Assembly (NCBI GenBank): GCA_021647765.1 | Contig: JAKIUD010000108.1 | Coordinates: 1 to 6,558 of the forward strand | From: Desulfuromusa sp. | Lineage (GTDB): Bacteria > Desulfobacterota > Desulfuromonadia > Desulfuromonadales > Geopsychrobacteraceae | Direction: 5' to 3' | DNA length: 6,558 bases | In this document: piece by piece, positions 1 to 4,679 of the stretch | Layout of the letters: every line of letters starts with the position of its first letter | Position numbering within the stretch: the first letter of the stretch is position 1 | Position numbers and translations under genes: made by a program | Notes under the pieces: model-generated | Told to the model about the DNA's origin: nothing | Databases searched by the model: none | What the model saw: the letters and a program-made list of their open reading frames with translations, nothing else

Positions 1-5
1 TCCAT
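1..5 (-). CDS. 5' end of a divergent gene (start codon only)
   Basis: Read on the minus strand, the left edge shows AGGAGGTG (16 down to 9), a short spacer and ATG at 5-3. The AGGAGG core is five bases from the ATG, an almost ideal ribosome binding site. Only the start codon and two more bases lie in the window, so nothing can be said about the product. The call rests on the Shine-Dalgarno sequence and on the gene-free divergent space to the next gene. Confidence 0.45.
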
Positions 6-34
6 GAACACCTCCTGATAGAATTTGGTGTTCA
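5..34 (-). promoter_or_regulatory. Inverted repeat covering the leader and start of the divergent gene
   Basis: TGAACACC (5-12) and GGTGTTCA (27-34) are perfect 8-base inverted arms around a 14-base loop. In the mRNA of the leftward gene, the proximal arm contains the end of the Shine-Dalgarno sequence, the spacer and the first base of the start codon. A folded leader could therefore hide the translation start; alternatively the repeat is a protein-binding operator. The symmetry is seen directly; the function is inferred. Confidence 0.4.
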
Positions 35-75
35 CAGGTTTACGCGGTTGCTATTCAATTGTCAGAGAACTATTG

Positions 76-122
76 TCTTCGATGTACTGGCACTTTTTTT
101 AGTCCACGATGTTGTGGCACTT
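76..122. repeat. Short direct repeat, 27-base period
   Basis: The 15 bases at 81-95 (beginning GATGTACTGG) recur at 108-122 with 13 of 15 identical, both ending in TGGCACTT. The weaker similarity extends about five bases to the left of each copy. The repeat sits between the divergent gene and the transglycosylase gene, where paired binding sites for a regulator would be expected. No known operator was recognised. Confidence 0.4.
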
Positions 123-202
123 ACCACCTAGAAATAATGATCGGCATTATCTGTCCCGACTCAAACGTTGTCAAGTTACACCGACTTATCTGTAACGTTT
201 CC

Positions 203-233
203 TTGACAGGGTGTCTTCATGAAGGTTATAAAT
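203..233 (+). promoter_or_regulatory. Possible sigma-70 promoter for the transglycosylase-pgsA pair
   Basis: A perfect -35 box TTGACA (203-208) is followed by TATAAA (228-233) at a long 19-base spacing. Transcription would then begin around the ATG at 239, implying a nearly leaderless message, which fits poorly with the GAAGG at 221-225 serving as ribosome binding site. An alternative is TTGTCA (168-173) with TGTAAC (191-196) at 17 bases. TGTCAAG (169-175) and CTTGACA (202-208) form inverted arms, with GTTACA/TGTAAC nested inside, so a regulator could act here. Which promoter is used is uncertain. Confidence 0.35.
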
Positions 234-238
234 TGCTC

Positions 239-805
239 ATGATTAAGAGATTCCACCTGTTTTTGGGGTTTATTTTGCTATTATTGCTGTTAAGCAACTT
301 TTGTTCTGCGGGAATTTATCGTTATGTTGATGCGCAGGGAAAGTTGCATTTTACTAATGTCCCTACCTCAACGAAGTTTCGCTTTTATACAGGTGAAATA
401 AAAAAGGGCAATTTGGATGATTTGATTGAACAATCCGCACAAAGATTTCAGTTGGATCGGGCATTGATCAAAGCTGTTATCAAGGTTGAAAGCGATTTTA
501 ATCCACGAGTTGTTTCTGCCAAGGGAGCACAAGGATTGATGCAGCTTATGCCTGACACAGCAAAAGAGGTTGGAGTCTACAATCCTTTTGATCCGTCTGA
601 ATCCATCCAGGGTGGATCCCTTTATTTGCGCAAAATGCTTGATTCTTTTGATAGTAATCTGGATTATGCACTGGCAGCCTATAACGCTGGGCCGGGCGCA
701 GTTCGCAAGTATGGTGGTGTTCCCCCCTATGAAGAGACGCAAAATTATGTCAGACGGGTTAAACATTACTTTGACTATTACTCCCGATCAAAGGATATTT
801 TTTGA
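239..805 (+). CDS. Periplasmic lytic transglycosylase, DUF4124 + SLT domain
   Basis: This 188-residue protein is predicted to cleave the MurNAc-GlcNAc bond of peptidoglycan, forming 1,6-anhydroMurNAc ends. Residues 1-24 are a signal peptide: basic MIKR start, a run of leucines, and likely cleavage after Ala24. A short DUF4124-like segment follows (about 25-42, IYRYVDAQGKLHFTN). The SLT catalytic domain covers about 60-182: catalytic Glu84 in KVESDFNP, GLMQLMP at 99-105, AYNAGPGAV at 147-155 and EETQNYV at 165-171. Cys22 is preceded by Phe, so no good lipobox is present. The start is ATG 239; TTG 233 would sit at better spacing (7 bases) from GAAGG 221-225 and add only two residues. An open frame extends upstream to a TTG at 59, but that part has no signal-peptide or domain character. 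The stop overlaps the pgsA start by one base. Confidence 0.9.
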   Translation: MIKRFHLFLGFILLLLLLSNFCSAGIYRYVDAQGKLHFTNVPTSTKFRFYTGEIKKGNLDDLIEQSAQRFQLDRALIKAVIKVESDFNPRVVSAKGAQGLMQLMPDTAKEVGVYNPFDPSESIQGGSLYLRKMLDSFDSNLDYALAAYNAGPGAVRKYGGVPPYEETQNYVRRVKHYFDYYSRSKDIF

Positions 806-1392
806 TGGCTAGGGATATAAAATTACTGAATCTACCAAATATTTTGACTCTGTCCCGGATTGCAGCTGTCCCAGTGATTGTTTTGTTGTTGTTATTCGAG
901 TCAAGACAGAGTTGTTTCTGGGCCGCAGTTGTTTTTACCGCTGCTTCGATGACTGACTGGTTAGATGGTTACCTGGCACGAAAATGGGGAATTGTAACGA
1001 TTCTCGGCAAATTTCTTGATCCTCTGGCTGATAAATTGATCGTTATGGCTGCTTTGATCATGCTCATTCCCCTTGACCGTGTACCTGCCTGGGCGGTTTT
1101 TGTGATTCTTGCCCGAGAACTTATTGTTTCCGGTATCCGTTCTATTGCTTCATCGGAGGGAATTGTTATCGCTGCTAGTGATCTGGGGAAATACAAAACT
1201 ATTTTTCAGATGATTGCAATTGTCGGGTTGTTACTCCATTACCGCTACTATTGGTTCTTTGGAGTGCAGTTCGATTTCCTCTATCCGTCACTCCATAATG
1301 CCGGCATCTTTGTTTTCTATATTTCATTGGTTCTGACTGTCTGGTCAGGCATAGATTACTTTGTGAAATTTTTTAAGGTTTTTGCAAAATAA
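805..1392 (+). CDS. pgsA: CDP-diacylglycerol--glycerol-3-phosphate 3-phosphatidyltransferase
   Basis: The enzyme transfers a phosphatidyl group from CDP-diacylglycerol to glycerol 3-phosphate, the committed step to phosphatidylglycerol and cardiolipin at the inner membrane. The 195-residue length is typical. The CDP-alcohol phosphatidyltransferase signature is complete: Asp51, Asp54, Gly55, Ala58, Arg59, Gly68, Asp72 and Asp76, with the family spacing. Hydrophobic helices lie at about 17-31, 36-50, 74-100, 130-145 and 165-190. The ATG at 805 overlaps the upstream TGA (TGATG), with AAAGGA at 790-795 nine bases ahead, so translation is probably coupled to the transglycosylase gene. A TTG one codon upstream is less likely. 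PgsA is favoured over phosphatidylserine or cardiolipin synthases by length and the N-terminal NLPNILTLSR motif. Confidence 0.95.
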   Translation: MARDIKLLNLPNILTLSRIAAVPVIVLLLLFESRQSCFWAAVVFTAASMTDWLDGYLARKWGIVTILGKFLDPLADKLIVMAALIMLIPLDRVPAWAVFVILARELIVSGIRSIASSEGIVIAASDLGKYKTIFQMIAIVGLLLHYRYYWFFGVQFDFLYPSLHNAGIFVFYISLVLTVWSGIDYFVKFFKVFAK

Positions 1393-1408
1393 GCGGGTCA
1401 AAATTCTA

Positions 1409-1438
1409 TTGACACTCGACAAACCGTTTTGCTATACA
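1409..1438 (+). promoter_or_regulatory. sigma-70 promoter of the tRNA-Gly gene
   Basis: TTGACA (1409-1414) and TATACA (1433-1438) are separated by 18 bases, and TGC just before the -10 makes it an extended -10 element. The bases after it (CATCCGCTCG) form a GC-rich discriminator, as in stable-RNA promoters under stringent control. A small hairpin, CCGCT (1444-1448) with AGCGG (1455-1459), lies in the 5' leader ahead of the mature tRNA. Confidence 0.75.
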
Positions 1439-1470
1439 TACATCCGCTCGTCGCAGCGGGCAATATTTGA

Positions 1471-1545
<75 letters not shown>

Positions 1546-1554
1546 TTAAAATCC

Positions 1555-1587
1555 AAAGGCCAGATCATTTTGATCTGGCCTTTTTTT
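1555..1587 (+). terminator. Rho-independent terminator after tRNA-Gly
   Basis: AAAGGCCAGATCA (1555-1567) pairs perfectly with TGATCTGGCCTTT (1571-1583) over a 3-base loop, and seven T residues run from 1581 to 1587. It begins ten bases after the tRNA CCA end. Confidence 0.92.
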
Positions 1588-1606
1588 ACTTAATTAACTC
1601 TGTACT

Positions 1607-1735
1607 GAGCCTTTTGCAAAAGTCGTCATCCTCGTAAAAATGGGGATCCAGTTTTGACAAACCCAAGAAACCTCTGGATTCCTGCCTGCGCAGGAATGAC
1701 GACCTCTGAATTTTAAAGACTTTTGCAAGAGGCTC
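1607..1735. mobile_element. Small element with 18-base terminal inverted repeats (MITE-like)
   Basis: GAGCCTTTTGCAAAAGTC (1607-1624) is matched in inverted orientation by GACTTTTGCAAGAGGCTC (1718-1735), with 17 of 18 positions complementary. The 129-base span codes for nothing credible and encloses a copy of the palindromic repeat at 1622-1703. Short size, inverted ends and lack of a transposase suggest a non-autonomous element or composite REP structure. No convincing target-site duplication flanks it. It begins 20 bases after the tRNA terminator. Confidence 0.55.
1622..1703. repeat. Dispersed palindromic repeat, copy A (VIPAQAGI type)
   Basis: GTCGTCAT (1622-1629) and ATGACGAC (1696-1703) are perfect inverted ends. 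Inside are GGGGATCCA and the 10-base palindrome CCTGCGCAGG (1685-1694). This is the dispersed proteobacterial repeat whose minus-strand translation gives peptides such as SFLRRQESR. The first internal hairpin is degenerate here (CTCGTAAAAATGGGG) compared with copy B. Confidence 0.75.
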
Positions 1736-1802
1736 TACTGAAAATGGATAGGTTTGGGCGAGACTGAAAGTCCCTTTACAAGCAAAGTCAAAATCCCCAT
1801 TG

Positions 1803-1873
1803 GTCGTCATCCTCGCGAATGCGGGGATCCACGTCTCACAGAAGTACCGGATTCCCGCCTGCGCAGGAATGAC
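1803..1873. repeat. Dispersed palindromic repeat, copy B (VIPAQAGI type)
   Basis: The second copy, in the same orientation as copy A, starts with GTCGTCATCCTCG (1803-1815, identical to 1622-1634). Its first hairpin is intact: CCTCGC (1811-1816) pairs with GCGGGG (1821-1826) around GAAT. The second contains CCTGCGCAGG (1858-1867), and the copy ends in GGAATGAC (1866-1873). It lacks the outer GAGCC...AAAAGTC inverted repeats that frame copy A. Minus-strand reading gives the peptides VIPAQAGI and WIPAFARM. Confidence 0.8.
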
Positions 1874-2024
1874 AGAATTGAGTAGCAACAGAAATTATTG
1901 GACTAAAGTCCATAGTTTTGACTAGCGTGATGGAACAATAAAAAACCCTTTAAAGGACTTGCTTTAAGCAGCTATTTGATGACAAAATATCAAGTTTGTG
2001 GAAGATATTCAAAATGGCATTACT
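1874..2024. other. Non-coding stretch with clustered small palindromes
   Basis: No reading frame with a ribosome binding site or protein-like composition is visible. Three short palindromes are closely spaced: TGGACT-AA-AGTCCA (1899-1912), CCTTTAAAGG (1947-1956) and TGCTT-T-AAGCA (1960-1970). None is followed by a T-run on the + strand. The AAAAAA at 1940-1945, read on the minus strand, would give a T-run after the 1947-1956 palindrome, but that stem is short and AT-rich. The stretch may be eroded repeat material. Confidence 0.35.
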
Positions 2025-2100
2025 TGGCGTTACTTTAAATGTATTGCAGTAAAATTGGGGCTGTCCCAAGTTTACTGCAATACTGCTTAAACTAGCGCCA
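2025..2100. repeat. Long inverted repeat / hairpin element
   Basis: The core is a perfect 13-base inverted pair, GTATTGCAGTAAA (2041-2053) and TTTACTGCAATAC (2071-2083). Inside it a smaller stem, TTGGG (2055-2059) with CCCAA (2065-2069), caps the hairpin. Outside, TGGCGTTACTTTAA (2025-2038) matches the complement of TTAAACTAGCGCCA (2087-2100) at 12 of 14 positions. Together it folds into one long stem of about 30 base pairs with few interruptions. There is no T-run, so it is not a classical terminator. It could be a REP-type or MITE-type unit, or a structured RNA in the ispH leader. Confidence 0.6.
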
Positions 2101-2151
2101 TTCGGGACAGTCCCGGTTTTGCTGCCATAGGTTCTTGAGCTAGCGTCATTC
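2091..2151. repeat. 13-base direct repeats flanking region with GGGACAGTCCC palindrome
   Basis: ACTAGCGCCATTC (2091-2103) recurs as GCTAGCGTCATTC (2139-2151), 11 of 13 identical. Directly after the first copy is CGGGAC-A-GTCCCG (2103-2115), a 6-base-arm palindrome similar to GGGGCTGTCCC at 2057-2067. GGGACAGTCCC-like palindromes often belong to REP families mobilised by IS200-like (RAYT) transposases; that link is inferred, and no transposase is present. Confidence 0.4.
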
Positions 2152-2161
2152 AGAATATATC
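2135..2161 (+). promoter_or_regulatory. Weak candidate promoter for the ispH-pfaD-pfaA operon
   Basis: TTGAGC (2135-2140) and TATATC (2156-2161) are the best -35/-10 pair directly before ispH, but the spacing is only 15 bases and neither box is strong. Transcription would start near 2168, leaving a leader of about 18 bases that includes the GAGGTG ribosome binding site at 2176-2181. The absence of a better promoter leaves open that transcription starts further upstream, within or before the hairpin at 2025-2100. Confidence 0.25.
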
Positions 2162-2185
2162 CACCGATTTTTTTCGAGGTGTTGA

Positions 2186-3037
2186 ATGGAGTTTGTACGT
2201 GCCAAAAGTGCCGGTTTTTGTATGGGGGTTAGCTTGGCCTTGCATAAACTGGACAATATTATTGCGGAAGAAAATATTTCCGGGGACATTTATATTCTTG
2301 GTTCTATTATCCATAATCCCCAAGTTGTTGCAGAGTACGCTGAAAAAGGGGTCATCAGCGTCGATTCTCCTGAAGAAATTCCACCGGGTTCAATCGTTGT
2401 CATTCGTGCTCATGGTATCACTAAGCAGGTTCAATATTCTCTGTCCCAGCGTGGTATTCTGGTCATTGATGCCACTTGTCCCAAGGTGAAAGACGCCTGT
2501 TTGTCAATTGAAGAAAATACCCAAAAAGGGAGAGTTCTCCTTTTATTTGGTGAAGAAGCACATCCGGAAGTTAAATGTCTTCTGAGCTATGCTGCCGGTA
2601 AAACTGTTGTTTTTGACACTCTTGAAGAATGTCAGACGTGTGACCTCGATCCTGCTCTTAAGTATTGTCTGGCGGCTCAAACGACTCAGGATAAACATGT
2701 TTTCGATGCAATCAGCCGTGAGTTGTCAAAACGTAAAGGTCTTGATCTGATCGTTCTGGACACTATCTGCAATGCGACCAGAATGCGTCAGGGTGAAGCT
2801 ACAAAAATAGCAGATAAAACTGATTTTGTTATTGTTGCTGGTGGTTATAATAGCAGTAATACCCGACGCTTGGCTCAGGTAATAGAAACCAGTGGTACTG
2901 CTGCGTTGCATGTTGAAACGGCAGATGAATTACCTCTGGATGATTTAAGGAAATTCCAGAAAATTGGTTTGACGGCAGGCGCCTCGACACCGAAAAAGAT
3001 AGTTGACAAGATTCAGAAAGTTTTGGAATCGCTTTAG
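2186..3037 (+). CDS. ispH: 4-hydroxy-3-methylbut-2-enyl diphosphate reductase
   Basis: IspH carries out the last step of the MEP pathway, reducing HMBPP to IPP and DMAPP with a [4Fe-4S] cluster in the cytoplasm. At 283 residues it has normal single-domain length. The three cluster cysteines are present: Cys12 (GFCMGV), Cys98 (DATCPKV) and Cys195 (TICNATR). Substrate-binding residues also match the E. coli enzyme by alignment from memory: His43, His76 (RAHG), His126 and Glu128 (AHPEV), Thr167 (AAQTTQ), Ser223, Ser224 and Asn225 (YNSSNTRRL), and Ser267 (GASTP). The ATG is preceded by GAGGTG at 2176-2181. The stop is ten bases before the pfaD start, so the gene heads the pfa-like operon. No S1-domain extension, as in some Firmicutes and other IspH proteins, is present. 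Confidence 0.96.
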   Translation: MEFVRAKSAGFCMGVSLALHKLDNIIAEENISGDIYILGSIIHNPQVVAEYAEKGVISVDSPEEIPPGSIVVIRAHGITKQVQYSLSQRGILVIDATCPKVKDACLSIEENTQKGRVLLLFGEEAHPEVKCLLSYAAGKTVVFDTLEECQTCDLDPALKYCLAAQTTQDKHVFDAISRELSKRKGLDLIVLDTICNATRMRQGEATKIADKTDFVIVAGGYNSSNTRRLAQVIETSGTAALHVETADELPLDDLRKFQKIGLTAGASTPKKIVDKIQKVLESL

Positions 3038-3043
3038 GAGAAG
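3036..3043 (+). promoter_or_regulatory. Ribosome binding site deciding the pfaD TTG start
   Basis: AGGAGAAG directly overlaps the ispH stop codon (TAG 3035-3037), and its GGAG core is seven bases before TTG 3048. No in-frame ATG or GTG is nearby, and the frame upstream of 3048 lies inside ispH. This supports 3048 as the start. Confidence 0.8.
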
Positions 3044-3047
3044 TAAT

Positions 3048-4679
3048 TTGAGTAATGGTGTAAAAAATATTTCTGAGCAGATTGGCTCTTTCTGTCCTGC
3101 TAGTACCAGTGCCAGGGATGAGCGCAATACTATTATGCAGTTACGTAATATTGGACAGCCATTGTTTTTGTCGGGAAACGAAGGAGAAACAACGCTGTAT
3201 ACCGGTGTTCTATGCTCAGATACTACAAATCAACAGGGGGCAAAAGTATTTTCGGGAATGATCCCTCCTTTATCTCTGGAAAATCTTGGCGATTCTCGAT
3301 TTTGTCAGGATCATGGAATTCGTTACCCCTACCTGGGCGGATCCATGGCTAAGGGAATCAGTTCTGTCAAAATGGCTCAGGAATTTGGCCAAGCGGGAAT
3401 GCTTGGTTTTTTTGGAGCCGCCGGACAGAGTTTGGAGAATATTGAAGCTGCTATATCCAGCTTGAAGCAATCTGGTTGCCCTTTTGGTTTCAATCTGATC
3501 CATAGCCCTACCGAGCCGGAACTGGAAAAAGCTCTGGCGGAGCTTTACCTGCGGCACGAGATTCGCCTCATTGAGGCTTCTGCTTTCCTCGCATTGACTT
3601 TGCCAATTGTTCGCTATCGCACCATGGGTATCCATCGAAATGATAAAGGTGATGTGGTTGCTCCAAACCGAATTATTGCTAAGGTTTCCCGCGAAGAAGT
3701 TGCCGCCCGTTTTTTTGCGCCGCCTCCGAAAAAGTTATTGCGTCTGCTAGTTGAATCGGGCGATTTGACTGACGCACAAGCTGAAATGGCGGCGGAGATT
3801 CCGGTCGCTCAGGATGTGACAGTTGAAGCTGATTCTGGTGGGCATACCGATAACCGTCCGGCACTCTCCTTATTTCCAACAATAATGGCGCAAAAAGAGC
3901 AGTTTCAACAGCAATATGGTTATCGACAAAAACTTCGGGTCGGTTTGGGAGGTGGTATTTCAACTCCGGCTTCTGCTTTGGCTGCATATTCTATGGGGGC
4001 TGCTTATGTGGTCACGGGATCGGTCAATCAGGCCTGTATCGAATCTGGCACCTGTGATGAAGTGCGAAAAATGTTGGCTGAAACCCGACAGGCAGATATC
4101 ACCATGGCTCCATCGGGCGATATGTTCGAAATGGGAGTCAAAGTTCAAGTGGTGAAACGTGGCACCATGTTTTCTATCCGCGCGCATAAGCTTTATGAAT
4201 TGTATCGTGCTTATGACAGCATGGAGCAACTCCCCGTAGCAGAACGGGAAAAACTGGAAAAGACGTTCTTCCGGGCTCCTTTGGCGACTGTCTGGGATCA
4301 GACCCGCAGCTATTTTGCTGTGCGCGACCCTCGCCAGGTAGAGAAAGCAGAGGCTGACCCAAAATATAAAATGGCTCTGGTGTTCCGCTGGTATCTTGGT
4401 CAATCTCCGGTTTGGGCTAACCGGGGCGAAGCTTCTCGTAAAATTGATTATCAAATCTGGTGTGGCCCAGCAATGGGGGCTTTTAATGAATGGGCGCGTG
4501 GATCCTTTTTAGAGGATGTTGCGCAACGCAAGGTTGTCACTGTCGCGTTTAATATCCTTTTTGGCGCTGCAGTGTTACAGCGTGCAAATCAACTAAAACA
4601 GCAGGACAGCCAGTTCCAGTTCGATTCCACCATGCTGGCACCTTTGGACATTGAAGAGATCAAGGAGTTTCTCAGTTGA
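3048..4679 (+). CDS. pfaD: PfaD-family trans-acting enoyl reductase (FMN-dependent)
   Basis: This 543-residue protein closely resembles PfaD of marine PUFA producers, an FMN-dependent TIM-barrel enzyme of the nitronate monooxygenase (2-nitropropane dioxygenase) superfamily. It acts in trans on acyl chains carried by the Pfa megasynthase, reducing enoyl intermediates. Visible motifs are YLGGSMAKGISSV at 95-107, LIHSP at 150-154, EADSGGHTDNRP at 260-271, GLGGGISTP at 299-307 and GAAYVVTGSVNQA at 317-329. A PfaD-specific C-terminal region follows (Phe-Arg-Trp-Tyr-Leu-Gly at 446-451, YQIWCGPAMGAFN at 468-480). Length and the C-terminal region separate it from plain nitronate monooxygenases of about 320-350 residues. 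It starts with TTG behind AGGAGAAG, ten bases after ispH, and ends overlapping the next start. Related reductases serve polyketide clusters, so the product is not fixed by this gene. Confidence 0.93.
   Translation: MSNGVKNISEQIGSFCPASTSARDERNTIMQLRNIGQPLFLSGNEGETTLYTGVLCSDTTNQQGAKVFSGMIPPLSLENLGDSRFCQDHGIRYPYLGGSMAKGISSVKMAQEFGQAGMLGFFGAAGQSLENIEAAISSLKQSGCPFGFNLIHSPTEPELEKALAELYLRHEIRLIEASAFLALTLPIVRYRTMGIHRNDKGDVVAPNRIIAKVSREEVAARFFAPPPKKLLRLLVESGDLTDAQAEMAAEIPVAQDVTVEADSGGHTDNRPALSLFPTIMAQKEQFQQQYGYRQKLRVGLGGGISTPASALAAYSMGAAYVVTGSVNQACIESGTCDEVRKMLAETRQADITMAPSGDMFEMGVKVQVVKRGTMFSIRAHKLYELYRAYDSMEQLPVAEREKLEKTFFRAPLATVWDQTRSYFAVRDPRQVEKAEADPKYKMALVFRWYLGQSPVWANRGEASRKIDYQIWCGPAMGAFNEWARGSFLEDVAQRKVVTVAFNILFGAAVLQRANQLKQQDSQFQFDSTMLAPLDIEEIKEFLS
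4662..4667 (+). promoter_or_regulatory. Ribosome binding site for the pfaA TTG start
   Basis: AAGGAG lies within the last codons of pfaD, eight bases before TTG 4676. The TTG overlaps the pfaD stop in the tetranucleotide TTGA (4676-4679), an arrangement typical of translational coupling. Confidence 0.8.

Noticed and set aside
88..129. sigma-54 promoters at the two TGGCACTT sites
   Set aside because: The -24-like TGGCAC is present, but the required GC at -12 is missing in both (AG at 101-102, CT at 128-129).
59..238. N-terminal extension of the transglycosylase to TTG 59
   Set aside because: The 60 extra residues would put a clear signal peptide in the middle of the protein, and no ribosome binding site precedes TTG 59.
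1607..1873. CRISPR array
   Set aside because: Only two imperfect copies of about 70-80 bases are present, each internally palindromic, without regular short repeats and spacers.
1586..1888. A 100-residue open frame on the minus strand
   Set aside because: It is the translation of the two palindromic repeats (peptides VIPAQAGI, WIPAFARM, SFLRRQESR). Such frames are a known annotation artefact.
3003..3047. pfaD start at TTG 3003 inside ispH
   Set aside because: It would overlap ispH by 35 bases with no ribosome binding site; TTG 3048 has AGGAGAAG at proper spacing.
3960..4454. A 164-residue minus-strand frame inside pfaD, and other frames antisense to pfaD and pfaA
   Set aside because: These are shadows of well-supported genes with no ribosome binding sites or recognisable domains.
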